A DNA stretch of 64,000 nucleotides from Terriglobales bacterium (lineage in GTDB: Bacteria > Acidobacteriota > Terriglobia > Terriglobales > Acidobacteriaceae): contig JAICSO010000001.1 in NCBI GenBank assembly GCA_025936825.1, forward strand, positions 682,001 through 746,000. Reading direction: 5' to 3'. The position numbers and the translations under genes were made by a program. Positions 52,540 to 62,560 of the stretch are shown piece by piece. Numbering within the stretch: position 1 is the stretch's first letter; each line of letters opens with the position of its first letter. The notes under the pieces were generated by a model, which did no database searches, was not told where the DNA came from, and saw nothing but the letters and a program-made list of their open reading frames with translations.

Positions 52540-55056
52540 ATGAGAAATACGTTCGAGGATTTCCGCTACGGATTGCGCCTGTTGCGCAAGTCACCGGCAT
52601 TCACCATCGCCGCGGTCGTGACTCTCGCGCTCGGAATCGGGGCGAACACTGCCATTTACACCTTGCTCGATCAGGCGATGGTCCGCAGCTTGTCCGTCAA
52701 TGAACCGAGCAAGCTGGTCGTTTTGCGCTTCTCGGGCGAGGACACGGGAAGCACCCACGCTCGAGGTGATTCGGACCTTGTACTCTCCTATCCGATGTAT
52801 CGCGATTTGCGCGATCGCAATTCCGTTTTCAGCGGGCTTATTGCGACGAGCTGGGCGCAAGTCGGAGTGCAGTGGCACAACCAGCCGAGTCTGGAAGACG
52901 CGGAACTGGTCTCAGGCAATTATTTCGATGTGCTTGGCTTGCATCCTGCGGCCGGGCGGTTGCTGGTCTCGTCGGACGATCTCACGCAAAACGGAAGCCC
53001 GGTCGTGGTGCTCAGCTTCAATTATTGGCAGCGCCATTTCGGTTTCGATCCGAAGATCGTTAATCAGACCATCTCGATCAATGGACACCCGTTCACGGTA
53101 GTCGGCGTAGCCCCGTCGGGGTTTCGCAGCGTTGTGAGCGGAGATGCTCCCGCACTTTTCGTACCAATGACCATGAAGCCGGAGATCACGCCCGACTGGA
53201 ATGATCTCGAAGAGCGGCGGTCAAGCTGGCTGAGCGTCGTGGGGAGGTTGAAGCCAGGACTAACGCACGAACAGGCGCAGGCCGGCATCGATCAGCTTTG
53301 GCATGCAATCCGCACGGATGAGTTAAGGCAACTCGGACACACTACGCAGCATTTTCGTGATGCATTTCTCACCTATTCCCATTTGTTTCTCGATGACGGC
53401 TCCAAAGGCGTACCCGTGCGTGGTCTCGTACCCACGACGGTAGTGATCGCCATGGGCATGGCACTGGTGATGGCTTTGATGTCGTGCACAAATGTCGCCA
53501 GTCTCTTATTAGTACGGGTGGCAAAACGCACTCGCGAGATTTCTGTCCGTTATGCGCTGGGGGCACACAGAGGGCGCGTGATTCAACAGTTGTTGGCTGA
53601 GGGCCTGCTGCTCGGGCTGGGCGGTGCTTCGCTTGGAATACTTCTGTCGCCCCGAATCGCGACCGTTCTGATTCACGCGATTTGGGGTGGCCGCAGCCAA
53701 TATGCGTTCAGTCCAAGTCCCGACATGCGAATTCTTGCCTTCAATTTCGGGTTGGCGCTGTTCGTAAGCGTCGTGTTTAGCCTTGTGCCCGCGCTTCACT
53801 TTCGCCGTCCCGACGTGACGCAGGCCTTGAAACAACAGGCGTCGGTAATCGCCGGAGGATCGATCCAGTTACGACGCGCCACCGTTGCTACGCAAGTTGC
53901 GCTCAGCCTTCTCCTCCTTGTCAGCGCAGGCCTCTTTCTGCGCACGTTGCGGAATCTGGAAACCCTGAACGTCGGATTTGTCACGGATCATCTAATCACG
54001 TTCACTGTTGATCCCAAGCTCGCAGGGTACGAAGACAGCAGAACATCTGCGCTGTACCAAGAAATACTCGACAAGCTCTCAGCACTTCCAGGAGTGCAAT
54101 CGGCCGCCGCCACAAACGATCCTGAGCTCGCCAATAACAATTGGGGGCGAAACATAACCATCGCCGGGTATCAGCCGGCCGAAGGCGACCGCATGAATGT
54201 CGAATGGGCGCGAGTGGGTCCAGGGTACTTCTCGACTTTAAAGACGACCCTGCTTGCCGGACGAGAGATTGCCGACTCTGATCGCGTCGGCACGCATAAA
54301 GTTGCCGTTGTCAACGAGAGCTTCGCACGCCGCTACTTCGGCCAACCGCAGAACGCGTTAGGACATTATTTCTGTGGTGGCGCAGGCAGAGTGACGCCTG
54401 ATATCGAGATCGTTGGCGTTGTAAAAGATGTGAGACACACGAACCTCCGCGAGATCCCACGCCGCACTGTGTTTCTTCCCTACTTGCAGGATACCGATCC
54501 AGGGCACGCCTACGCCTTGGGCTTAGCGTTTTATGTGCGTACCTGGCAAGACCCGAAAGCAGCAGAGTCAACCATTCGCGCTGCCATGCAGACGCTCGAT
54601 TCGAAGCTCGTGCTCGATGCGTTCCACACCATGGAGGAACAAGTGGAGAGTAATCTTAGCGACGAACGCGTGGTCGCTTTGCTGGCGACGAGTTTCGGCG
54701 TGCTCGCGGCGTTGTTAGCGGGGATCGGCATCTACGGCGTGCTTGCCTATGCGACCGCACAACGCACTCGGGAAATCGGCCTTCGCATCGCAATGGGTGC
54801 GTCACGCATCCACGTCGTCCGACTGGTAGTGCAGGAGGCGCTCTGGTTGGCAGGCATCGGCATTGTTGCCGGAGTTCTTCTTTCTCTGCTTCTCGGGCGG
54901 GCGGTTCGCGACCAGTTATTTGGGGTCTCCAGCTATGACCTGGCCACATTTGTGGCGGTGTGTTCCGCGGTTACGGCGGTCGTGGCCGCATCCGCTCTGC
55001 TCCCCGCGCGGCGTGCCGCCAAGGTCGATCCCATGGTGGCATTGAGGTACGAGTGA
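52540..55056 (+). CDS. ADOP-family permease 7 of 10
   Basis: The product is 838 aa, starting 10 nt after permease 6. The leader is FEDFRYGLRLLRKSPAF; the segment after TM1 is IYTLLDQAMVRSLSV. The first periplasmic domain has VSGNYFDVLGLHPAAGRLLV and FTVVGVAPSGFRSV. In the first FtsX block the usual ACANIANLLL is replaced by LMSCTNVASLLL. The second block is at LLAGIGIYGVLAYATAQ. It ends ARRAAKVDPMVALRYE. Confidence 0.92.
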   Translation: MRNTFEDFRYGLRLLRKSPAFTIAAVVTLALGIGANTAIYTLLDQAMVRSLSVNEPSKLVVLRFSGEDTGSTHARGDSDLVLSYPMYRDLRDRNSVFSGLIATSWAQVGVQWHNQPSLEDAELVSGNYFDVLGLHPAAGRLLVSSDDLTQNGSPVVVLSFNYWQRHFGFDPKIVNQTISINGHPFTVVGVAPSGFRSVVSGDAPALFVPMTMKPEITPDWNDLEERRSSWLSVVGRLKPGLTHEQAQAGIDQLWHAIRTDELRQLGHTTQHFRDAFLTYSHLFLDDGSKGVPVRGLVPTTVVIAMGMALVMALMSCTNVASLLLVRVAKRTREISVRYALGAHRGRVIQQLLAEGLLLGLGGASLGILLSPRIATVLIHAIWGGRSQYAFSPSPDMRILAFNFGLALFVSVVFSLVPALHFRRPDVTQALKQQASVIAGGSIQLRRATVATQVALSLLLLVSAGLFLRTLRNLETLNVGFVTDHLITFTVDPKLAGYEDSRTSALYQEILDKLSALPGVQSAAATNDPELANNNWGRNITIAGYQPAEGDRMNVEWARVGPGYFSTLKTTLLAGREIADSDRVGTHKVAVVNESFARRYFGQPQNALGHYFCGGAGRVTPDIEIVGVVKDVRHTNLREIPRRTVFLPYLQDTDPGHAYALGLAFYVRTWQDPKAAESTIRAAMQTLDSKLVLDAFHTMEEQVESNLSDERVVALLATSFGVLAALLAGIGIYGVLAYATAQRTREIGLRIAMGASRIHVVRLVVQEALWLAGIGIVAGVLLSLLLGRAVRDQLFGVSSYDLATFVAVCSAVTAVVAASALLPARRAAKVDPMVALRYE

Positions 55057-55063
55057 GGACCAA

Positions 55064-57586
55064 ATGACCGGACTTCTCCAAGACATTCGATACGGGCTGC
55101 GACAACTGCGCAAGAGCCCCGGATTCACTGCCGTCGCGATCGTTTCACTCGGGTTAGGGATTGGGGCGAACACGGCGATTTTCACGCTGATCAACCAGTT
55201 GGTGCTCAAGTCTTTGCCAGTACGCGATCCACAACACCTCGTCTCGTTCGGCAAAGCAGTCGACGGCGGAGAGGTGGACGGAATAGGTCCCGGCCCTCTG
55301 GACATTTTTCCTTACGACTTCTACAAGCAGATCGAGCGGACACACGATCCATTCCTGGAGATTTCGGCAAGCGGCAGTTTCCCAGTCACTGTGAGCGTCC
55401 GGAATAGGCCGAAAGATGCGGCGAGGCAGGCACTCACGCAACTCGTGTCAGGGACGTTCTTCCAGGTGTTAGGCGTTGAGGCGGCGCTCGGCAGAACTAT
55501 TCTGCCTGACGATGCAGATGCACCCGGACGAAATCCCGTGGCAGTAGTCAGTTATCGCTACTGGGAAGAGAAATTGGAAGCCGATCGCTCGGTGATCGGG
55601 CGAGTGATCACGATTAATGGGACTTCGTTCACGGTAATCGGGGTTGCGCCGCCTCCATTCTTCGGCGCAGAACTGAATGAGCAGGAACCAGACATGTGGT
55701 TGCCGATCACTATGCAGCAGCAAGTCACGCTTCAACCTTCATTGCTGAATCCGCATGGATTGTTTTGGGTGCACATGATGGGTCGGCTCAAGGAAGGAAC
55801 AACACCGAACCAGGGAAAGGCCTGGGCGACGCAGCAGCTCCAGCGATTCATGGTCACGCGCGAAGGCGGGACGATTTCAGACAAACGGCGGCGAGAAATC
55901 GGGCAGATGTATATCGATATGCTGCCCGGAGGGCGTGGTGTCTCGCACTTGCGCGAGCAATTCTCACGGCCTCTGTACATCCTGATGGGAGTTGTGGTGC
56001 TCGTGCTGGCGATTGCTTGCGCCAACCTGGCGAACTTTCTACTTGCGAAGGCGGCGGCTCGCGAACGAGAGATTTCTACGCGTCTAGCGATTGGGGCTGG
56101 CCGGTGGCGGCTGGTACGACAAATTCTTACTGAGGCGCTCCTGCTTTCGTTGCTCGGCAGCGTCGCGGGTTTGACACTAGCTCTTGTAGGCACGCGAATG
56201 CTGGTCTATTTTGTGGTTCAAGGCGCGAAGAACTCAGCGCTGACTCCGAACCCCGATCTTACGGTCCTCGCCTTTACGCTGGCCGTCTCGGTTGCAACGG
56301 GCGCTCTGTTTGGAATTGCACCGGCGTGGCGGGCTTCACAAATGCGGGTTGTAACGGCGCTTCACTCGGCTCGCACCGCGACCGGCTCGGGAATACGGTC
56401 AAGCCGAATGCTGCCAAACCTGCTCATCGCGGCTCAGGTCGCGCTTTCTCTTGTGTTGCTAGTGGGTGCGGGATTATTTCTTCGCACGCTACAGAATTTA
56501 CGGAATCAGAACTTGGGATTCAATCGGCGCAATCTGCTGCTGGTCGACTTTAACGCGAAACTTGGGGGATATAAATCTGAACAACTCCGCGGACTTTACG
56601 ACCGTCTTCTCAATGGGATCAGGACACTGCCCGGTGTGCGATCAGCATCGATTTCGGGTACGCAGCCGATCTCGCCCGGATCGTGGACATCTCCTATCTT
56701 TGTACAAGGATATACGCCGGCTCCGAACGAAAATATCATGACCTTCCTCAATCGGGTGTCGCCGTCATACCTCGACACGGTTGGCATCCCTGTTCTCCAA
56801 GGCCGATCCATTGGGCGGGAGGACACGCCAACATCGATGAAAGCGGTGCTAATTAACCAGTCTGTGGCAAAGCATTTTTTCCCGCACGGCGATGCAATTG
56901 GCCATCAGTTCACCATCGCCGACCCCAGCGTTCCTGGCGTGTGGCGGATCGTTGGAATTGTGGGAGACGCCAAGTATGGCCCTTTGCGAGATGAACAAAA
57001 GCGCATGATTTACTTGCCGCTCGAGCAACTGACGGCCGACGATCACTTTGCATATTCAATCCAAGTTAGGGCCGAAGGCGATCCGAAGAATATTGAGTCC
57101 GAGATTCGCACTGCGCTCGCCGAGGTTGATCCTGATCTTCCGCTTTTGAAAGTGAGAACAATCAGCCAAGAAGTTGATTCGTTTGTCGAGAACGAACGGT
57201 TGATCTCGCAACTTGCAAATTTCTTTTCGCTGATTGCCTTGTCGCTGGCTTGCATCGGGCTGTACGGAGTGCTCACTTACAACGTGGTCAAGCGCACGAA
57301 TGAGATCGGCATCCGCATGGCGTTAGGCGCGCGCACCGAAGGCATTCTATGGATGGTGCTGAGAGAATCTCTGCTGCTTCTGGCGGCCGGAATTGCCGTC
57401 GGCATTCCTGCAACGATTGGGGTTGCGCGAATTGTGCGCTCGCAGCTTTTTGGGTTGAGTTCGTTTGATGCGGCCACATTTATGACGGCAATCGGCGCGA
57501 TTGCAATAGTAATTCTTATAGCCGCGTATCTGCCCGCGCGGCGTGCCGCCAAGGTCGATCCCATGGTGGCGTTGAGGTACGAGTGA
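55064..57586 (+). CDS. ADOP-family permease 8 of 10
   Basis: The product is 840 aa, starting 7 nt after permease 7, with GAGG overlapping the previous stop region. The leader is LLQDIRYGLRQLRKSPGF and the post-TM1 segment IFTLINQLVLKSLPV. The first periplasmic domain has VSGTFFQVLGVEAALGR and FTVIGVAPPPFFGAEL. FtsX block 1 starts at VVLVLAIACANLANFLLA and block 2 at LACIGLYGVLTYNVVK. It ends ARRAAKVDPMVALRYE and is closest in pattern to permeases 6 and 10. Confidence 0.92.
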   Translation: MTGLLQDIRYGLRQLRKSPGFTAVAIVSLGLGIGANTAIFTLINQLVLKSLPVRDPQHLVSFGKAVDGGEVDGIGPGPLDIFPYDFYKQIERTHDPFLEISASGSFPVTVSVRNRPKDAARQALTQLVSGTFFQVLGVEAALGRTILPDDADAPGRNPVAVVSYRYWEEKLEADRSVIGRVITINGTSFTVIGVAPPPFFGAELNEQEPDMWLPITMQQQVTLQPSLLNPHGLFWVHMMGRLKEGTTPNQGKAWATQQLQRFMVTREGGTISDKRRREIGQMYIDMLPGGRGVSHLREQFSRPLYILMGVVVLVLAIACANLANFLLAKAAAREREISTRLAIGAGRWRLVRQILTEALLLSLLGSVAGLTLALVGTRMLVYFVVQGAKNSALTPNPDLTVLAFTLAVSVATGALFGIAPAWRASQMRVVTALHSARTATGSGIRSSRMLPNLLIAAQVALSLVLLVGAGLFLRTLQNLRNQNLGFNRRNLLLVDFNAKLGGYKSEQLRGLYDRLLNGIRTLPGVRSASISGTQPISPGSWTSPIFVQGYTPAPNENIMTFLNRVSPSYLDTVGIPVLQGRSIGREDTPTSMKAVLINQSVAKHFFPHGDAIGHQFTIADPSVPGVWRIVGIVGDAKYGPLRDEQKRMIYLPLEQLTADDHFAYSIQVRAEGDPKNIESEIRTALAEVDPDLPLLKVRTISQEVDSFVENERLISQLANFFSLIALSLACIGLYGVLTYNVVKRTNEIGIRMALGARTEGILWMVLRESLLLLAAGIAVGIPATIGVARIVRSQLFGLSSFDAATFMTAIGAIAIVILIAAYLPARRAAKVDPMVALRYE

Positions 57587-57593
57587 GGAGTTT

Positions 57594-60026
57594 ATGAGAG
57601 GGCTTGCACAGAACTTAAGTTTCGGAGTGCGGCAGTTGCGGCGCAACCCCGGCTTCACCGCAACCGTGATCATTACGCTGGCACTCGCCATAGGCGCAAA
57701 CACCGCGATTTTTTCCATCGTGAACGCGCTCATGCTGAGGAGCCTGCCGTACTCACACCCTGAGCGGATCGGCACGATTTTCACGCAGATCAGGGGTGCA
57801 ACCGCCACTGACGAGCGCCACCACATCAGCCGCGAACAATGGGAACTCTTGCGTGATAATGTGGCCGCTCTGATGTCCGCTGTTTCCGGCATAAGACCTT
57901 CCGGCGTAAATCTCGAAGCAGCTTCGCACGTCGAGTACATTCACGCGGCGCGGATTTCGGCACACTACTTCGACGTGCTAAGCATTCATCCGCTCATTGG
58001 CCGGAATTTAACGGAAGCCGAAGATCTGCCAAACGGACCGAAGATCGCGATGCTGAGTTACAACCTTTGGCGCAATACATTTGGTTCGAATTCACAGATC
58101 ATCGGCCAATCCATCCGATTGAAAGGCGAGCCGTACACCGTTGTCGGAGTGCTTCCTGATGGTGCGACCACTCCGCTGAACGCCGATGTCTACACGGCGA
58201 TTCAAGCCAGCCGCCAGGGAGAGGGCGCGGGAACAAACTTTGATTGCATCACGCGCTTGCGCGACAACGCTACCTGGCAGCAAGCCGATGCTCAAATCAA
58301 TAGTGCCTGGTTGGCTCGCAAGGACCGATATGAGTTGTTCGACAATCCTGGCGCGAAGGTCAGCTACTATTCTGTCCCCCTGCAAAAGGGACAAAGCGCG
58401 GAGCTGCGTCCACAAGCTCTGGCTCTGATGTTTGCGGCGGGATTCATCCTGCTCATCGCGTGCGCCAATCTTGCTGGACTCATGCTCGCGCGCATGCTCC
58501 GTCGCACCTCCGAAATTGCGACACGGCTAGCACTCGGCGCTTCGCGATGGCAGATTCAGAAACAGTTCTGGGTTGAGACACTTGTACTCGCCTTCATAGG
58601 GGGGGCTAGCGGCATTTGCGTTGGCTACATTTCGCTGCGCGGCCTCCTGCACCTTTTACCGGAACACTTCTTGCCTATAGCGGATGTGCCTCTCGACCTT
58701 CGCGTGCTGGGATTCGCAGTCGCCGTATCCCTACTCACGAGTGTGCTGTTCGGCATGTTGCCCGCTTCTGCGACCCACCGCTTCGATCTGCGTAGCGCAA
58801 TCTCGCAGCGAAGCGGAATCCACGGTGGCCCAGTGCGCTTCCGTCAATTGCTGATTGCCGGAGAAGTGGCGCTGACAGTCGTCTTGTTGGCCGGTTCCGG
58901 TTTGCTGATTCGCACTCTCATTCATCTTGAAACGTTGCCGCCCGGATTCAACGCCAGCGGAGTCATGACCGCACGCGCCTCGCTCGACAATGTGAAATAT
59001 CATGACGCCGCGGCATTTCGGAAACTGCTCGACGAGAGTACGGATGCCATGAGAGGAATCCCGGGCGTGCAGTACGCGGCAGTCGGTCTGAGTCTTCCCT
59101 ACGAGCGCGCGCTGAACCGGGGAGGCATAGCTCTTACCGAGGGGAGGAGTGCTGGGCAGCAGGTCGTCGCAGGCATGACCTATATCACGCCTGATTATTT
59201 TTCTGCGCTCCAGATTCCTCTGCTCTCCGGGCGCGCGTTCTCCAGTGCGGATGTTCCAGGTCAGCAACAGGTGGCGATTGTGAACCAGACGTTCATGCGC
59301 AAATTCTTCGGCGGCGAAAATCCTGTAGGGCTACATCTGGATAAGGAAACGTTAATTGTAGGGGTCGTCGCCGATGTGGCCATGGCGCCCGGCATCGATG
59401 CTGTTGCGCCGCTCTCGGATGAACAGATGGTATACGTGCCTGCCGCGCAGATGGGCGGCCGCATGCTTTCATTGGCACACATGTGGTTTCAGCCGAGCTG
59501 GATTGTCCGCACCTCTCGTCCCGTTGAAGGACTTACGGCTCAAATGCAGCGTGCCCTGGAAACCGAGGATCCAAGCTTGCCCTTCTCGGGTTTTTACCGG
59601 ATGAGCGATTTACTGGCGAAAACTCTGGCGACCGAGAGGGTGGAAGTCGCACTGCTGTCCACCATGGCGGGATTGGCGCTGTTGTTAAGTGCAATCGGCA
59701 TCTTCGGTCTGGTTACAAACATCGTTGCGCAAAAGACAAAAGAAGTTGGAATCCGCATCGCCCTGGGATCAACGATCCGAGACGCCATGATCCATATTGG
59801 CGTCCCCGGGGCACGCGCAGCGGCGGTGGGACTCGTCGTCGGCTTAGGGCTATGTGCCGGAGTGCTGCGAGTGATGCGAAGCGTGCTGTACGGCGTCGCG
59901 GTATACGACGTGCCCACGATGATTTCAGTGGTTGCGGTGCTAGCGTCAGTCACGCTGATCGCGAGCAGTCTGCCGACCCTGCGGATCGCGCGCATCGATC
60001 CAGCACGGACATTGCGAGAGGAATGA
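57594..60026 (+). CDS. ADOP-family permease 9 of 10, divergent tail
   Basis: The product is 810 aa from ATG 57594, 7 nt after permease 8 (GAGGAG upstream). The leader is LAQNLSFGVRQLRRNPGF. The first periplasmic domain has ISAHYFDVLSIHPLIGRNLT and YTVVGVLPDGA. The FtsX block 1 segment is LLIACANLAGLMLARMLRR; block 2 is LLLSAIGIFGLVTNIVAQ. The end is RIARIDPARTLREE rather than DPMVALRYE, and its 3' DNA lacks the 36-bp tail shared by permeases 1-8. It may descend from a different family branch. Confidence 0.9.
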   Translation: MRGLAQNLSFGVRQLRRNPGFTATVIITLALAIGANTAIFSIVNALMLRSLPYSHPERIGTIFTQIRGATATDERHHISREQWELLRDNVAALMSAVSGIRPSGVNLEAASHVEYIHAARISAHYFDVLSIHPLIGRNLTEAEDLPNGPKIAMLSYNLWRNTFGSNSQIIGQSIRLKGEPYTVVGVLPDGATTPLNADVYTAIQASRQGEGAGTNFDCITRLRDNATWQQADAQINSAWLARKDRYELFDNPGAKVSYYSVPLQKGQSAELRPQALALMFAAGFILLIACANLAGLMLARMLRRTSEIATRLALGASRWQIQKQFWVETLVLAFIGGASGICVGYISLRGLLHLLPEHFLPIADVPLDLRVLGFAVAVSLLTSVLFGMLPASATHRFDLRSAISQRSGIHGGPVRFRQLLIAGEVALTVVLLAGSGLLIRTLIHLETLPPGFNASGVMTARASLDNVKYHDAAAFRKLLDESTDAMRGIPGVQYAAVGLSLPYERALNRGGIALTEGRSAGQQVVAGMTYITPDYFSALQIPLLSGRAFSSADVPGQQQVAIVNQTFMRKFFGGENPVGLHLDKETLIVGVVADVAMAPGIDAVAPLSDEQMVYVPAAQMGGRMLSLAHMWFQPSWIVRTSRPVEGLTAQMQRALETEDPSLPFSGFYRMSDLLAKTLATERVEVALLSTMAGLALLLSAIGIFGLVTNIVAQKTKEVGIRIALGSTIRDAMIHIGVPGARAAAVGLVVGLGLCAGVLRVMRSVLYGVAVYDVPTMISVVAVLASVTLIASSLPTLRIARIDPARTLREE

Positions 60027-60033
60027 AGACGAC

Positions 60034-62544
60034 ATGAACGGACTGCTACAAGATATTCGTTACGCTTTGCGGCAACTACGCAAGAGCCCAGGATTCACAA
60101 CCGTTGCCGTACTCACTCTCGCGCTCGGGATCGGCGCGAACACCGGAATTTTCACGCTGGTGAATGCGGTTCTACTCAAGGCATTGCCTGTTCCCAATCC
60201 CGAGCAGCTGCTTCTCATCACAGAGAACGACTGGCAGGCGCAGAATTCACGTTTTGCATACCCTACTTTTCAAGAGTGGCGGAAAGTCATGCCGGAAGGC
60301 TCAGAGATGGCGGCAGCATCCTGGCCGGCAAGGTTCTACGCTTCGTTCGGCGGCGGAGAACCTGAGATGGTTACAGGACAATTGGTCTCCGGAAACTACT
60401 TCCAAACACTCGAGACACATCCGGCTAAGGGCCGTTTGCTCGCTGAAGATGATGACCGCACGGTTGCCGGCAGCCCGGTCGCCGTGATCAGTTACGGGTG
60501 TTGGGAGCGGCGGTTTGGGCGTGATCCCAACATTCTCGGCCGCAAGATCGTCGTCAATGGAATGCCGCTGCAGGTAGTCGGTGTCGCGACTCAAGGATTT
60601 TTTGGGGCGCAGGTGGGCATTTCACCAGAATTCTGGTTGCCGGCTTCAATGCAGTCAGCCGTGCGTTATCAGCAACACTACAGCCAGGACACGAATGCCA
60701 AAACCGATCAGCCCTGGGTATTGCAGCCAGATATTCGCTGGGTGCAGTTCATCATCCGCGCAAAGAATTCCAAGGCGGCTTGGCAGGCTTCAGCGGCGTT
60801 GAATCAAGTGTTTCGTCTTGAGATGGAGCAGCAAGCAGCGAAGGAAAAGGATCCAGCAGAGCGCGAATCCGCCCTTCGGGCCCGTTTACATGTTGTGCCT
60901 GGAGCGCACGGCTTGCCTGCATTTTCGCTTGAAGGATTTTCAAAGCCACTGGTTGCATTAATGGCGATGGTGGGAATCATTCTCCTGATCACCTGTGCGA
61001 ACCTCGCCAATCTTTTGCTTGCCCGTGCCACTGCAAGAGAGCGGGAAATTGCGGTACGGCTGTCGATCGGTGCGAGTCGCCCCAGGCTGATTCGTCAGCT
61101 GCTTGTTGAATGTGTGCTGCTCTCATTTTGTGGGGCGGCCTTTGGAGGTGCCATCGCTTACTGGCTCAGTGAGGTACTGCCGAAGTGGGCGTCGAGTCGA
61201 AGCACTCCCATTCCGTTGAGTCTTGCTCCGGACGCGCATGTGCTTTTATTCACCACGATTATTGCGGTGTTCACGGGCCTTGCCTTCGGCCTCGCCCCCG
61301 CATTACAAAATGCTCGCGTGAAGCCGATGCTCGCTCTGAAGAGCAGCGGTCGAGGGGCGGCAGGGACAGGCTCGCGCTGGTCGCTCACGCAGACGTTGGT
61401 CGCTATGCAGGTTGCACTGTCTTTGGTACTGCTGGTTGGAGCCGGCTTATTTGTCCGTACGTTGCGCAATTTCAGCAGTTTCGATCCCGGCTTCGACCGA
61501 GATCATCTCATTACGGTAGACCTCGACACTCATCTCGCGGGCTATTCGCAAGCCCAACTGGTTTCGCTATATCGCAATCTGATCGACCAGGTTGAGGCGA
61601 TTCCTGGCGTCCGCTCGGCGGCGTTCCTGAGCTGCGAAATTGCCGATGGATGCGGCGCTGCCAGCGACATTTTCATCCCCGGCGTTCCTCACACCAACGG
61701 CGAAACCGACGCGCAGGAGCGGTTTGTCAGTGCGGAGTTTTTCTCGACCACCGCAATTCCCTTGTTGCAGGGGAGGCTGTTCGCTGATTCCGACACAGAA
61801 AAAAGTCCGAAAGTAGTGGTAGTAAATCAGACCTTCGTCCGCCAGTTTCTGGCAGGGAAGGATCCGATTGGCCAATATTACGGTTACGAGCCTACGAAAC
61901 CGCGCGAGTTTCGGATTGTAGGCGTAGTCAAGGACTCTCGCGTAAACGACGTGCGCGAAAAAGTCCTGCCCATGATCTTTCACTCACTTGCACAGGACGC
62001 AATAGATGTTGGCAGCCTGAACGTCCGCACCTTCGGTGATCCGGCGCCACTGGTCGCTCAAATCCGGGATGCGGTGCGTAGCGGAGATCCCAAGCTGCCG
62101 ATGAGCGGATCCAGCACAGTGGCAGAGGTCGTCAGCAATGGCCTTTGGGAGTATCGCCTGGTTGCACGCCTGACCTCGATTTTTGGTGGACTGGCGCTTG
62201 CGCTAGCCTGCTTAGGTGTTTATGGCGTGTTGTCGTACAACGTCGCGAGGCGTACTTCCGAGCTTGGAATTCGCATGGCGCTGGGCGCGTCACGCGTGGC
62301 GGTGCTCTCGCTAGTTTTGAGCAATGCGCTGCTTGTGATCGGAATGGGCGTGCTGATTGGTTTAGCGCTTTCATTCGCCAGCCTTCGCGCGATCAGCAGC
62401 TTGCTGTTCGGGCTTAGTCCGTACGATCCGACAACAATGTTTGGCGCTGTTGCCGTACTCATTGGAGTGTCACTAGCAGCTGGTATGAAACCCGCGTGGC
62501 GCGCGGCGCATGTAGATCCGATAGAAACTTTACGTGTGGAGTAA
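60034..62544 (+). CDS. ADOP-family permease 10 of 10, divergent tail
   Basis: The product is 836 aa, starting 7 nt after permease 9. The leader LLQDIRYALRQLRKSPGF and IFTLVNAVLLKALPV place it with 6 and 8. The first periplasmic domain has VSGNYFQTLETHPAKGRLLA. The second has a Cys pair region (FLSCEIADGCGAASD) absent from the others. FtsX block 1 is at MVGIILLITCANLANLLLA and block 2 at LACLGVYGVLSYNVAR. The end is WRAAHVDPIETLRVE, again without the shared 36-bp tail. The second ATPase gene follows after 16 nt. Confidence 0.92.
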   Translation: MNGLLQDIRYALRQLRKSPGFTTVAVLTLALGIGANTGIFTLVNAVLLKALPVPNPEQLLLITENDWQAQNSRFAYPTFQEWRKVMPEGSEMAAASWPARFYASFGGGEPEMVTGQLVSGNYFQTLETHPAKGRLLAEDDDRTVAGSPVAVISYGCWERRFGRDPNILGRKIVVNGMPLQVVGVATQGFFGAQVGISPEFWLPASMQSAVRYQQHYSQDTNAKTDQPWVLQPDIRWVQFIIRAKNSKAAWQASAALNQVFRLEMEQQAAKEKDPAERESALRARLHVVPGAHGLPAFSLEGFSKPLVALMAMVGIILLITCANLANLLLARATAREREIAVRLSIGASRPRLIRQLLVECVLLSFCGAAFGGAIAYWLSEVLPKWASSRSTPIPLSLAPDAHVLLFTTIIAVFTGLAFGLAPALQNARVKPMLALKSSGRGAAGTGSRWSLTQTLVAMQVALSLVLLVGAGLFVRTLRNFSSFDPGFDRDHLITVDLDTHLAGYSQAQLVSLYRNLIDQVEAIPGVRSAAFLSCEIADGCGAASDIFIPGVPHTNGETDAQERFVSAEFFSTTAIPLLQGRLFADSDTEKSPKVVVVNQTFVRQFLAGKDPIGQYYGYEPTKPREFRIVGVVKDSRVNDVREKVLPMIFHSLAQDAIDVGSLNVRTFGDPAPLVAQIRDAVRSGDPKLPMSGSSTVAEVVSNGLWEYRLVARLTSIFGGLALALACLGVYGVLSYNVARRTSELGIRMALGASRVAVLSLVLSNALLVIGMGVLIGLALSFASLRAISSLLFGLSPYDPTTMFGAVAVLIGVSLAAGMKPAWRAAHVDPIETLRVE

Positions 62545-62560
62545 AAAACAGGGGAACTTG

